64,000 nt of DNA. It comes from Paenibacillus sacheonensis (GTDB lineage Bacteria; Bacillota; Bacilli; Paenibacillales; Paenibacillaceae). The notes beneath the pieces were generated by a model. It saw only the letters and a list, made by a program, of their open reading frames with translations. It made no database searches and had not been told where the DNA came from. Numbering within the stretch: position 1 is the stretch's first letter; each line of letters starts with the position of its first letter. The translations under genes and the position numbers were made by a program. Below, piece by piece: positions 1 to 7,975 of this stretch. The stretch spans positions 1 through 64,000 of the forward strand of contig NZ_JAAAMU010000018.1 of the NCBI RefSeq assembly GCF_009909195.1, in the 5' to 3' direction.

Positions 1-102
1 CACAGAGATATTCAGGCTTACATCCACTTCTACAACCATGAACGATTACAAGCAAAACTAAACGGCCTCAGTCCGATGGAGTACAGGACTAAGGCCGCCT
101 AA
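1..102 (+). pseudogene. IS3-family transposase (OrfB), C-terminal end only
   Basis: The frame open from base 1 ends at a TAA at 100-102 and gives HRDIQAYIHFYNHERLQAKL followed by NGLSPMEYRTKAA. The Y-I-x-F-Y-N-x-x-R-x-Q-x-x-L-x-x-x-S-P-x-E-Y/F pattern is the C-terminus of the rve/DDE integrase core of IS3-family (IS150-like) OrfB proteins. Only the last 33 codons lie in the window, so whether the element is intact upstream cannot be judged. The insertion end follows at 118-147. Confidence 0.85.
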
Positions 103-117
103 TTGACTTTATTTATT

Positions 118-147
118 TGTACTGTCTACTTGACGGGGTGCAGTTCA
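118..147 (+). mobile_element. right terminal end of an IS3-family element
   Basis: Read on the minus strand, this segment begins TGAACTGCACCCCGTCAAGT and runs on to AGACAGTACA. It starts with the TGA that is characteristic of IS3-family tips and lies 15 bases beyond the transposase stop, where the right inverted repeat is expected. The left end and the target duplication are outside the window, so the exact boundary near 147 is inferred. Confidence 0.65.
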
Positions 148-242
148 AAAAAAGTCCTGGCTGCTGCTGTTTTATTGCCTGTTTTCGGTTCGATCAGCCG
201 TTCGTAGAAGCAGCCGCAGCCGGCGTATTCTTCTCGAATAGT

Positions 243-1430
243 TTAGCTGTCGTCACCCAGTGAGGTCGGCCAAACGGCCCGCGAACGGCGGGTCAATGCC
301 CAGAATGAAAGCGCAGAAGCGCTTACGGCGGCACCTAGCCAACAGACGCCGTTCCACCCCGCGTAAGCGTAGACGCGGGTCGAAGCGATCGAACCGGCGG
401 CGCTGCCGATGGAATAGAAAACCATGTAGCCGGCGGTGAGCCGGCTGCGCGCCTCGGGCCGTACGTTATAAATCATGCTCTGGTTCGTGACATGTACGGC
501 TTGAACGGCCAAATCAAGAAGGAGGATGCCGACGATCAAGGCAAGCAGCGAATGTTCGGTATAGCCGATCGGCAGCCATGAAGCGAGCAGCAAGGTCAGG
601 GAGACGCCGGTCGTCCGTTGTCCCTGGCCCCGATCGGCGAGCCGGCCTGCCCGGGAGGCAGCCAATGCTCCGGCGGCCCCGGCGAGACCGAACGCTCCGA
701 TGGCGGTATGCGAGAGCGACAGCGGCGGGCTGCTTAGAGGCAGCACCAATGAGGTCCATAATATGCTGAACGCGGCAAAAATCAACAAAGCCAGTACGGC
801 GCGAACGCGCAAGATGCGTTCCTGCACGAACAACCCGCATACCGAGCGAAGCAGCTGCAGGTAGGATAGCGGCGGTCGTTCGCGTTCTTCATGCGGAAGC
901 ACGCGGAACAGCACGCCGGCCATAACGAGCGTCAACGCTGCCGAGACGAGATAAACCGAACGCCAACCGGCGAGATCGGTCCATACCCCGGCAAAGGTTC
1001 TCGCAAGCAAAATGCCGATCACGACTCCGCTGATGACCAAGCCGATGGTTCGTCCGCGCTCGACGGGAGCAGCCAAAGCCGCCGCGAACGCCACGAGCAC
1101 CTGCGTAACCACGGCGAGAAGTCCGACCGCAGCTAAGCCTATGAGCAGTACCGTGCCGGTCGGGGCGGTGCCGACCGCGACAAGAGCCAATACGGATAAT
1201 AGCATCAGACCCGGAATCAGCCGGCGCCGATTCAGCAGATCGCCGAGCGGGACCAACAGCAGCAACCCCGACGCATAACAAATCTGAGTAACGGTAATGA
1301 CGATGCCGACGGAGGAAGGGGCGATGCCGAACTCGCTCGAGAGCGCGTCCAGCAGCGGCTGCGCGTAGTAGATATTGGCAACGGCCAACCCGCAGGCGGC
1401 CGCAAACAATAGTGCCGTATAACGAGACAT
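243..1430 (-). CDS. MFS transporter, 12-TM drug/sugar efflux type
   Basis: The 395-aa protein has the size and hydrophobicity pattern of a major facilitator with about 12 membrane segments. It carries the N-terminal signature NIYYAQPLLD (residues 19-28), found in a large group of bacterial MFS exporters. The loop between helices 2 and 3 contains GDLLNRRRL, the conserved G-D-x-x-x-R-R motif A. ATG at 1430 is preceded by AAAGGATG. The gene is divergent from a TetR regulator at 1648 and shares its operator, so it is probably de-repressed by a small-molecule ligand, which is the usual layout for an efflux pump. The substrate cannot be predicted. Confidence 0.9.
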   Translation of the reverse strand: MSRYTALLFAAACGLAVANIYYAQPLLDALSSEFGIAPSSVGIVITVTQICYASGLLLLVPLGDLLNRRRLIPGLMLLSVLALVAVGTAPTGTVLLIGLAAVGLLAVVTQVLVAFAAALAAPVERGRTIGLVISGVVIGILLARTFAGVWTDLAGWRSVYLVSAALTLVMAGVLFRVLPHEERERPPLSYLQLLRSVCGLFVQERILRVRAVLALLIFAAFSILWTSLVLPLSSPPLSLSHTAIGAFGLAGAAGALAASRAGRLADRGQGQRTTGVSLTLLLASWLPIGYTEHSLLALIVGILLLDLAVQAVHVTNQSMIYNVRPEARSRLTAGYMVFYSIGSAAGSIASTRVYAYAGWNGVCWLGAAVSASALSFWALTRRSRAVWPTSLGDDS

Positions 1431-1476
1431 GGAGGCACATCCTTTCTCGAGAATATAGAATCATACCAAAGAGTAT

Positions 1477-1505
1477 ATTATATCGATCGGTACGTTATGT
1501 AACAA
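1477..1505 (-). promoter_or_regulatory. sigma-A promoter of the MFS gene
   Basis: On the minus strand, -35 TTGTTA (1500-1505) and a perfect -10 TATAAT (1477-1482) are separated by 17 bases. The start codon at 1430 lies about 40 bases past the expected start site. The operator at 1479-1494 covers the -10 and part of the spacer. Confidence 0.75.
1479..1494 (+). promoter_or_regulatory. putative TetR operator, MFS side
   Basis: TATATCGATCGGTACG matches the reverse complement of the site at 1615-1630 in 14 of 16 positions. It overlaps the -10 box of the MFS promoter, where a bound repressor would block transcription. The assignment to the adjacent TetR protein is inferred from position. Confidence 0.6.
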
Positions 1506-1580
1506 TGCAAATTTAACGTGCGTATACAGCTGCTGTCAAGGGAATTGTTATCGGAAGTGCCTGTGGCAGCCGTGAACGGT

Positions 1581-1609
1581 TTGACAGGATATCCCTCTGC
1601 GTTTACAAT
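1581..1609 (+). promoter_or_regulatory. sigma-A promoter of the tetR gene
   Basis: TTGACA (1581-1586) and TACAAT (1604-1609) are separated by exactly 17 bases, close to the consensus. The initiation point is predicted around 1616, inside the operator copy at 1615-1630, which suggests autoregulation. Confidence 0.8.
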
Positions 1610-1614
1610 CAAAC

Positions 1615-1630
1615 CATACCGAACGATATA
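1615..1630 (-). promoter_or_regulatory. putative TetR operator, regulator side
   Basis: Read on the minus strand the site is TATATCGTTCGGTATG, 14/16 identical to 1479-1494. It sits over the predicted transcription start of the tetR promoter. The two inverted sites lie 136 bases apart and control divergent genes. Confidence 0.6.
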
Positions 1631-1647
1631 TATTAAGAGGTGCTGTC

Positions 1648-2229
1648 ATGGTTCGAAAACGGGAATTTGACATGGACATTGCATTGGATGCAGCCATGCA
1701 GGTCTATTGGGAGAAAGGTTTCGAAGCTGCCTCTTTAAGCGATCTAACATCCGGCATGGGAATTCAACGGCCCAGCCTGTACGCCGCCTTCGGCGACAAG
1801 AAGGAATTGTTCGAAGCCGCGCTGCGGAAATATACGGCCATTCACGCTTCCGATATTCGGGCCAAGCTTCAGAATCGCTCATCCGTGAAGGAAGGGTTCC
1901 GCGCCGTGTTCGAAGGCATCGTGGAAGAAGGCTATTCGGAAGGCCGATATCGGGGATGCTTTTGCATTAATACGATGGTGGAACTTGCTCCCCATGATGA
2001 GAAATTCGAAATTCTGACCAGGGAACATCAAATGTACCTTTCGGTTCTATTCCAGGAAGCGATTGAACGGGGGTTGCGGTCGGGCGAGCTTGAAGCCGGC
2101 ATGAACGCGAAAGCGCTGGCACAGACGCTGGTTGTTTCGTTAATCGGACTCACCGTCATGCTGAAATCGCGTCCGGAGCGATCATTTATCAATAATTCCG
2201 TAGAGACCATCCTAGCGCTGATGAAATAG
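1648..2229 (+). CDS. TetR/AcrR family transcriptional regulator
   Basis: This 193-aa protein has an N-terminal TetR helix-turn-helix at about residues 25-50 (ASLSDLTSGMGIQRPSLYAA, then FGDKKELFEAAL). The TetR recognition-helix pattern is S/T-L-Y-x-x-F-x-x-K-x-x-L. The C-terminal part is the variable ligand-binding helical domain and includes YRGCFCINTMVEL, as in the AcrR/YxaF-like group. ATG at 1648 follows AAGAGGTG. The gene is divergent from the MFS exporter, and the two promoters carry matching sites, so repression of both genes is inferred. The ligand is unknown. Confidence 0.92.
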   Translation: MVRKREFDMDIALDAAMQVYWEKGFEAASLSDLTSGMGIQRPSLYAAFGDKKELFEAALRKYTAIHASDIRAKLQNRSSVKEGFRAVFEGIVEEGYSEGRYRGCFCINTMVELAPHDEKFEILTREHQMYLSVLFQEAIERGLRSGELEAGMNAKALAQTLVVSLIGLTVMLKSRPERSFINNSVETILALMK

Positions 2230-2462
2230 ATGCCGGGTATATTCTTGGCTTCCAAATTGCTCGAATCGGTTATCGAAGTCCGGAGCGAAGCGTTCGGACT
2301 GTTTGACGTGAAAGGACCCCGAACCGGCCGGCACGAAAAAGGGAAAAACTTTTACTAGTTTCGACACGTTATTCGAACGAAAAATAGGGTACACTAGTAA
2401 AATCGAAAACTAGTAAGCTAGCTATTCGCAAGAACGGGCATCGATAAGGATGTGAATAAGCA
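2230..2462. other. intergenic region with three ACTAGT palindromes
   Basis: No gene is supported here. The hexamer ACTAGT occurs at 2354, 2393 and 2409. The flanks are related: TTTACTAGTTTCG on the plus strand and TTACTAGTTTTCG when the third copy is read in reverse. The cluster lies 50-110 bases before the peptidase start and may be a regulator target. No convincing sigma-A promoter was identified. Confidence 0.4.
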
Positions 2463-3086
2463 ATGCCGGATATGAACCTGTCGGTTCCGGTCCGAACCGG
2501 GAGGCGAAGAACGAGCCGCGGGCCATGGCTGCTTACGATGATGCTGCTGTCTTTGGCAGGGCTGATCGTGCTTCATTCGCCTGCGAAGGAACGCTTCTGG
2601 CCGGGCGATGAAGCCCGGGATAACGTGCCGCCGCCTCCGCCGGTGACGTCGCTGCATCCGGTCGTGGCCGCGAAGATGATGGAGCTGATCCAGCTGACGT
2701 CGAAGGCTGGCATCACGATCCTGGTCACCGACGGCTTCCGCAGCAGCCTGGAGCAGGACGTGCTCTACGAGCAGGGACGAACGGCCAAGGGACAAGTCGT
2801 CACGAACGTGAAGGGCGGCGCTTCGTACCACAACTACGGCTTGGCGATCGATTTTGCGCTGCGCACCCCGAAAGGGGACGTGATCTGGGATATGAAGTAC
2901 GACGGCAACCATAACGGCAAAGCGGACTGGCTGGAGGTTGCGGGCATTGCCAAGACGCTCGGCTTCACTTGGGGCGGGGACTGGAAAAGCTTCAAGGACT
3001 ATCCGCATTTGCAGATGGATTTCGGCTATTCGATCAGCGAGCTCAAGCGGGGCAAGAGGCCGCCGAACGATGCAAGTCCCAAATAG
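2463..3086 (+). CDS. M15 family peptidase, CwlK-like L-Ala-D-Glu/D-Ala-D-Ala hydrolase
   Basis: This is a predicted zinc peptidase that cuts the peptide stems of peptidoglycan outside the membrane. It has a basic N-terminus, one membrane segment (about residues 22-38) and a proline-rich linker (PPPPP at 56-60). The M15 catalytic domain holds the metal ligands in SYHNYGLAIDF (His123, Asp130) and in YPHLQMDFG (His182). The GFRS motif at 91-94 is also typical of the VanY/CwlK group. At 207 aa it is the usual length for a membrane-anchored family member. ATG at 2463 follows AAGGATGTG. It stands alone between the TetR gene and a sugar transporter, so its cell-wall role is inferred from family only. 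Confidence 0.88.
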   Translation: MPDMNLSVPVRTGRRRTSRGPWLLTMMLLSLAGLIVLHSPAKERFWPGDEARDNVPPPPPVTSLHPVVAAKMMELIQLTSKAGITILVTDGFRSSLEQDVLYEQGRTAKGQVVTNVKGGASYHNYGLAIDFALRTPKGDVIWDMKYDGNHNGKADWLEVAGIAKTLGFTWGGDWKSFKDYPHLQMDFGYSISELKRGKRPPNDASPK

Positions 3087-3178
3087 GAACAGCTCACGAA
3101 AACCGTCGTATCCACGGCGGCTTTCGCGATGAAAAGGACCGTGTTGCAAATGGTAATATATGTCTTTCATATTTCCGA

Positions 3179-3208
3179 TTGACATACTAGGTTATGGCCG
3201 TTTATAGT
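3179..3208 (+). promoter_or_regulatory. sigma-A promoter of the CUT2 sugar transporter operon
   Basis: TTGACA (3179-3184) and TATAGT (3203-3208) are separated by 18 bases. The predicted start site is about 40 bases before the SBP start codon at 3257. Confidence 0.7.
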
Positions 3209-3256
3209 AAATCCATTACGAAGATAGAGAAGATAGGATAGGGAGGCAAAATCATC

Positions 3257-4378
3257 ATGAAAATCAAGCCACGCACAGGCTTCGCGCTGGCGCTCATTCT
3301 TGCGGTCGTGCTCGTATTGTCCGCATGCGGCAGCAAAGAAGAAAATGCCAATAACGCAGGAAACGCGGGCAATGCGCCGGCGAACAATGCGGCTGCGGGC
3401 GGGGACGCTTCGCTCGATTCGTTGAAAGGCAAGAAAATCGCACTCATCATGCAATTTAACCAAGGCACGTTCTCGGCGCAATACGTCGACGGCGTAAAGA
3501 AACAAATCGAGAAATTCGGCGGCAAAGTAACGGTGCTGGCGTCGGACAACGATTTGAATAAAATGGTGACCAATCTCGATACGGCGGTCAACCAGAAGTA
3601 TGACGGCATTCTGATCGACCACGGCAGCGCGGACGCGCTCACGAACGGCGTGAACAAAGCGATCGCGGCTAAAATTCCCGTCGTTGCCTTCGACTCCGGC
3701 TTGTCCGTAGAAGCCGTTACGAGCCTGGCGCAGAACGATCAGCTGCTGGCCGAGAAGTCGCTTGAAGCGCTTAAGAAGGATTCCGGCGGCAAAGGCAACA
3801 TCGTCAAAGTATGGGTAGCGGGCTTCCCGCCGATGGAAACGCGTCAAATCACGTACGCGGAATTCCTGAAGAACAATCCGGATATTAAGGAAATCTCCCA
3901 ATTCGGCGATGCCAATCAGGCGCAGCTCGACGCGCAGACGCGCATGGAAGCGGTACTGAAGCAGTATCCGGAGAAAGGCAGCATCACGGCGGTATGGGCG
4001 GCTTGGGATGAGTTTGCCAAAGGCGTAACGAACGCGATCAAGCAAGCGGGACGCACGGAAATCAAAGTCTACGGCATCGACCTGAGCGACGAGGATCTGG
4101 CGCTCATTCAAGATCCGGCAAGCCCGTGGGTTGCATCCGCAGGCGCTGACCCGTCTTCGATCGGCCAAGTTCAGGTGCGTTACCTGTACCAAAAGCTGCA
4201 CGGCGACCAAACGGACGCGACGGTTCAAATCGAGCCGGTATTCGTAAGCCGCGACGCGCTGCCGACGGACAAGAAAATCACGACGGCGGAACTCGGCGAG
4301 TATGTCAAAGGCTGGGGTACGAGCGAGCAAGGCAACACGGACTACCTCAAGGCGCTGGAGCAATCCGTAGGCAAATAA
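3257..4378 (+). CDS. sugar ABC transporter substrate-binding lipoprotein (CUT2, type I PBP)
   Basis: The 373-aa protein begins with a lipoprotein signal peptide ending LVLSAC, with the acylated Cys at residue 24. A low-complexity Asn/Ala/Gly linker to about residue 52 is followed by a type I periplasmic-binding fold (KIALIMQFNQGTFSAQYVDG and later YGIDLSDEDLALI). This is the ribose/galactose/autoinducer-2-like family. ATG at 3257 follows AGGGAGG. An RbsA-type ATPase and an RbsC-type permease follow, which confirms a CUT2 importer. The sugar cannot be named. The 475-base gap before the ATPase contains a hairpin and a repeat element, so the SBP may be made in excess over the membrane parts. Confidence 0.92.
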   Translation: MKIKPRTGFALALILAVVLVLSACGSKEENANNAGNAGNAPANNAAAGGDASLDSLKGKKIALIMQFNQGTFSAQYVDGVKKQIEKFGGKVTVLASDNDLNKMVTNLDTAVNQKYDGILIDHGSADALTNGVNKAIAAKIPVVAFDSGLSVEAVTSLAQNDQLLAEKSLEALKKDSGGKGNIVKVWVAGFPPMETRQITYAEFLKNNPDIKEISQFGDANQAQLDAQTRMEAVLKQYPEKGSITAVWAAWDEFAKGVTNAIKQAGRTEIKVYGIDLSDEDLALIQDPASPWVASAGADPSSIGQVQVRYLYQKLHGDQTDATVQIEPVFVSRDALPTDKKITTAELGEYVKGWGTSEQGNTDYLKALEQSVGK

Positions 4379-4394
4379 GCAATAAGCTCAAAAG

Positions 4395-4421
4395 AACGGC
4401 GCGGCGAAACCCGCGCCGTTT
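4395..4421 (+). terminator. hairpin after the SBP gene (partial terminator)
   Basis: AACGGCGCGG (4395-4404) pairs perfectly with CCGCGCCGTT (4411-4420) around a 6-base loop, but only a short broken T run follows. It may terminate part of the transcripts or stabilise the 3' end of the SBP message. Confidence 0.6.
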
Positions 4422-4600
4422 CCTATGTTTAGCGGTTGTATAGTATTGCCGGGTCGGCTAATGTTACACTATATACGTTATTTTGCCTGTTAAGTTTTAA
4501 CATGCTTAACGAAGCAGCTGCCTAGTCGTCTAGCAGCTGATGTTTTGTTATCTATGAGTCTAGAAGCGTTAGCACGTTATAATGTGGTTTGGTGAAATGC

Positions 4601-4800
4601 GACCGAAGGTCGATATGGGCTCGGAGCAACAGCCTATGCTTTCGAAGCCGGCGAATGCTGCATTTCTGTCTCCGACAGTGAACGCAAACCAATCGCCTTA
4701 AGCGGTCGCCTTTGTGGGCAAATTTCTACGACTAAATCATTCATATAATGAATGAAATTTGCCCACAACAGCGATTGAAGGCTCATACCGACCGCAGGGA
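4601..4800 (-). repeat. palindromic intergenic element, copy 1
   Basis: A perfect 14-bp stem (4713-4726 with 4754-4767) closes a 27-base loop. Flanking arms 4601-4617 and 4784-4800 form a weaker outer stem. Read on the minus strand, the element aligns with the copy at 31570-31703. Both have the conserved blocks CAATCGCTGTTGT and ACAAAGGCGACC around the stem and a shared loop core ATTATATGAA, but different stem sequences that still pair. This copy has about 66 extra bases between its inner and outer arms. Its family is not recognised. Confidence 0.7.
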
Positions 4801-4853
4801 GCGGATGTTCACCATGCGGATTATCCCAAGCGAAGCGTGAAAGGGGAATGTTG

Positions 4854-6380
4854 ATGGGACAGTCCGAACAGCCGGCGCGCCTGCTGCAAATGAGCGGGAT
4901 CGGCAAATCGTTCGCGGGCGTAGCAGCGCTCAAGAACGTTGATTTCGAGCTGCGCGGCGGCGAGATTCACGCCCTGCTCGGCGCGAACGGCGCAGGCAAG
5001 AGCACGCTCATGAAAATTTTGTCCGGCGCGTACGAAGGCGACGAGGGAACGGTCGCGATCGACGGCGAGACGCTGCTCGTCCGTTCGCCGGCCGACGCGA
5101 AGAAGAACGGCATCCACTGCGTCTATCAGGAAGTGGATACGTCGCTCGTGCAGCATCTAAGCGTCGCGGAGAATATCATGCTGGATCGTCTGGCTTCCTC
5201 GGAAGGCAGCGCGTGGATCGCATGGGGCAAGCTGAACGAGGAAGCGGCGCGGGTACTGGGCCGGCTCGGTTTACGCATCGACGTCAACCGTGCCGTCGCG
5301 GATCTGACGCTGGCCGAGAAGCAGCTGGTGCTGATCGCGCGGCTGTTCGCGCAGGAAGCGAAGTTCGTTATCCTGGACGAACCGACGGCGCCGCTCAGCC
5401 TGGAGGAAGCGGATCGGCTGTTCGGCCTGATGGACGGCCTGAAGAAAGCCGGCATCGGCATCGTCTTCATCTCGCATCGGCTGCCGGAAGTCTTCCGCGT
5501 CAGCGACCGGATCACGGTCATGCGCGACGGGGGCGTCGTCATGAACGAGCCCGCGGGTGCCACGAATGCCGGCGAGGTCATTCGGGCCATGCTCGGCAAG
5601 AGCTTCGAGGAGGAATATCCGAAGCTGCCGGCCGTCATCGGCGGTCCGCTGCTGGAGACGAAGGGACTGGCCGCCGGACGGCGGGTCCGCGGCGTCGATC
5701 TGACCGTGAGCAGCGGCGAGATCGTGGCCGTCGTCGGGCTCGTCGGCGCGGGCAAGACGGAGCTGTCGCGTCTGCTCTTCGGTGCGGATGTCGCGGAGAG
5801 CGGAACCATGACGCTCGGAAGCAAGAACATCCTTCCCCGTTCGCCGGCCGAAGCGGTGGAAGCGGGCATCGTGCTCGTACCGGAAGAGCGGCGCAAGGAA
5901 GGCATTCTCGTACGGGAGTCCGTGCTGCATAATCTGAGCCTTCCGATTCTCAAGTCGCTCAGCCGGCTCGGGATTATATCCGGCCCCAAGGAGAAACGGC
6001 ACGCGGCCGATACTATCGCGCGGCTCGGCATCAAGACCCACCGTGCCGAGACGGCGACCGCTTTTCTCAGCGGGGGCAATCAGCAGAAGGTTGCGATCGG
6101 GAAATGGACGAGCACGGATGCGAAGATATTCGTCTTCGACGAACCGACGAAGGGCGTCGACATCGGCGCGAAGCGCGATATTTTCCGGATCATCGGCGAA
6201 CTCGCGCAGCAAGGCAAGGGTATTCTCTATTTGACCTGCGAATTCGCGGAGGCGCTGGGCCTGGCGGATCGGATTCTCGTGCTGTGCGATGGGGAGATCG
6301 TCCGCTCGTTCGACCGGGGCGAGGCGACGCAGGAGGATTTGCTTTACTATGCGAGTGCGGGTAAGGAGGAAATGGCTTGA
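4854..6380 (+). CDS. sugar ABC transporter ATP-binding protein, duplicated (RbsA/MglA type)
   Basis: The 508-aa protein has two fused nucleotide-binding domains, which energise CUT2 sugar import at the inner face of the membrane. Domain 1 has Walker A GANGAGKST (residues 43-51) and Walker B VILDEPTAPLS. Domain 2 has the degenerate Walker A GLVGAGKTEL, the signature LSGGNQQK and VFDEPTKGVD. This asymmetry is normal for RbsA-like proteins. ATG at 4854 is preferred over ATG at 4848 because AAGGGG (4841-4846) is too close to the latter. The stop overlaps the permease start by 4 bases (TTGA), so the two are translationally coupled. Confidence 0.93.
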   Translation: MGQSEQPARLLQMSGIGKSFAGVAALKNVDFELRGGEIHALLGANGAGKSTLMKILSGAYEGDEGTVAIDGETLLVRSPADAKKNGIHCVYQEVDTSLVQHLSVAENIMLDRLASSEGSAWIAWGKLNEEAARVLGRLGLRIDVNRAVADLTLAEKQLVLIARLFAQEAKFVILDEPTAPLSLEEADRLFGLMDGLKKAGIGIVFISHRLPEVFRVSDRITVMRDGGVVMNEPAGATNAGEVIRAMLGKSFEEEYPKLPAVIGGPLLETKGLAAGRRVRGVDLTVSSGEIVAVVGLVGAGKTELSRLLFGADVAESGTMTLGSKNILPRSPAEAVEAGIVLVPEERRKEGILVRESVLHNLSLPILKSLSRLGIISGPKEKRHAADTIARLGIKTHRAETATAFLSGGNQQKVAIGKWTSTDAKIFVFDEPTKGVDIGAKRDIFRIIGELAQQGKGILYLTCEFAEALGLADRILVLCDGEIVRSFDRGEATQEDLLYYASAGKEEMA

Positions 6381-7363
6381 ACAATCGGGTGCTGCAATTC
6401 TCGTTTAAATACGGGGCGATCCTCTTCATCGGTATCGTTCTGCTGTTCTTTTCGCTCTACAATGAATATTTCTTGACGTACAACAACCTCGCGGATATTC
6501 TGCGCTCCATCTCCATCGTGACGTTCGTCGCGATCGGTGTGACGATCTCGCTGACGGTCGACGGCTTCGATCTGTCCGTCGGCTCGACCGTCTCGCTCGC
6601 CACGGTGCTGTCGGCGACGATGATGGTGTGGTATGAGATGCCGCTGGCGGTGGTCATTATCGTGCCGCTCGTGTTCGGAGCGATCGTGGGCCTCATTAAT
6701 GCGTTTCTTATCGTTAAGGTCCGAATACCGGATCTGCTCGCTACGCTGGCGGTCATGTACATCGTGAGCGGCGTGCATAAGACGTACACGAAGGGCTACT
6801 CCATCTACAGCAACATGCAGATGCAGGACGGTACCAAGGCGCCGGGGGCAATCTCCAAACAGTTCCTGTGGATCGGCCAAGGCAAGCTGCTCGGCGTACC
6901 GTTTCCGGTCATTCTGATGGTCATCGCGGTCATCGCGGCGCATCTGTTCTTCAAATACACGCGGCTCGGCAGGCAGATGATCATGATGGGCGGCAACGAA
7001 GAAGCGGCCCGGCTATCCGGCCTTCGCGTCAAGCGGGTGCGCACGATCGCATACGTCGCGTCCGGCGTGCTTGCGGCCATCGGCGGCATCCTGTTCACGG
7101 CCCGCGTCGGCAACGGGCAGGTCGATGCCGGCGCGCCGATGCTGATGGAAGCCGTCGCGGCGGTATTCGTCGGCTACTCCGTCTTCGGCGCAGGGCGTCC
7201 GAACATTATCGGCACGTTCATCGGGGCGATTCTGATCGGCGTGCTCGTCAACGGCATGACGATGATGAACGTCGAGTACTACACGACGGACATCATCAAA
7301 GGCGCGGTGCTCGTGCTCGCGCTGGCGGTTACGTTCATTCATTTGAACCGCAGGAAGAATTGA
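6377..7363 (+). CDS. sugar ABC transporter permease (RbsC/CUT2 type)
   Basis: This is a 328-aa hydrophobic protein with about 8-10 membrane segments of the BPD_transp_2 family. It includes the typical GVTISLTVDGFDLSVGS near residues 54-70 (compare the ITGGIDLSVGS motif) and GNEEAARLSGLRVKRV (about 206-221) in the cytoplasmic loop. It forms the membrane channel with the ATPase encoded upstream. The start is TTG at 6377, overlapping the TGA of the ATPase gene, with GGAGG at 6364-6368. A strong terminator at 7394-7425 ends the operon. Confidence 0.92.
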   Translation: MNNRVLQFSFKYGAILFIGIVLLFFSLYNEYFLTYNNLADILRSISIVTFVAIGVTISLTVDGFDLSVGSTVSLATVLSATMMVWYEMPLAVVIIVPLVFGAIVGLINAFLIVKVRIPDLLATLAVMYIVSGVHKTYTKGYSIYSNMQMQDGTKAPGAISKQFLWIGQGKLLGVPFPVILMVIAVIAAHLFFKYTRLGRQMIMMGGNEEAARLSGLRVKRVRTIAYVASGVLAAIGGILFTARVGNGQVDAGAPMLMEAVAAVFVGYSVFGAGRPNIIGTFIGAILIGVLVNGMTMMNVEYYTTDIIKGAVLVLALAVTFIHLNRRKN

Positions 7364-7393
7364 ATTTGATTGACTACGCCACTTGCGGCGCTG

Positions 7394-7425
7394 GCCGGAT
7401 TCTCTTGGGAGAATCCGGCTTTTTT
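7394..7425 (+). terminator. rho-independent terminator of the CUT2 operon
   Basis: GCCGGATTCTC (7394-7404) and GAGAATCCGGC (7409-7419) form a perfect 11-bp stem with loop TTGG, followed by six Ts. Confidence 0.93.
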
Positions 7426-7631
7426 GCGGAGGCCGGCGATTTTTTCGTTATATCGCCTCCATTCACGCCGGCATCCTCACTTCCTTGGCCTGTGAACGTG
7501 CGGCGGAATCCATGTAGGGACGTTGAGCCGTTACTAGAAGACATGCATTTTCGCTTCGCTGGCCGAATGCATACGTACTATTTACCAACGGGCATAATAA
7601 TGGCGGAGTCTGGTAAAAGGAGAGGGACAAC

Positions 7632-7793
7632 GTGTTCTTTTTTGGTAACCTGTCCGGAAAAGGCTGTTTATTTAGTTTGGTCGTCACCATACTAGCCAGC
7701 GGTTTGTTCTACCTGATTGGCAGGATGTTCGGGTTTCCCTTTTTTCTATTTGTTCCGTTCGTCTTTCTTCCCTTTATGATGAAGAGAAGATAA
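7632..7793 (+). CDS. small hydrophobic membrane protein, 53 aa
   Basis: A GTG at 7632 is preceded by AAAAGGAGAGG with suitable spacing. The frame runs to TAA at 7791-7793. The product starts with FFFGNLSGKGCLFSLVVTI, has two closely spaced hydrophobic stretches (about residues 12-30 and 34-50) and ends in basic MMKRR, like many short Firmicute membrane proteins. I do not recognise a named family. The strong ribosome site and the composition favour a real gene. Confidence 0.55.
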   Translation: MFFFGNLSGKGCLFSLVVTILASGLFYLIGRMFGFPFFLFVPFVFLPFMMKRR

Positions 7794-7975
7794 CAGACAA
7801 GAATAATGCTTATGTTCAATTCCTTAGCGGGAAACCAAATCGGAGCCGGGATCTTAAATGCCGCGGGCTCCGATCATGCGCCCGCATCCCAAGACAACCA
7901 GTCTTATGACGATCGTTCGATCATTCGCCATTCAGTGCCGAACTCCAACACATGATGGTTGGACGGAAAAGAACG

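Larger units (their letters stand above)
4379..4853. other. 475-base gap inside the CUT2 operon
   Basis: There is no supported gene in this gap. It holds the hairpin at 4395-4421 and the palindromic element at 4601-4800. A TATAAT at 4578-4583 could be a -10 for the ATPase gene, but it has no good -35. Confidence 0.5.

Noticed and set aside
4561..4853. Riboswitch in the gap before the CUT2 ATPase gene
   Set aside because: The strong palindrome is in the reverse orientation to the ATPase gene, is shared with an unrelated gap at 31570, and shows no known aptamer pattern.
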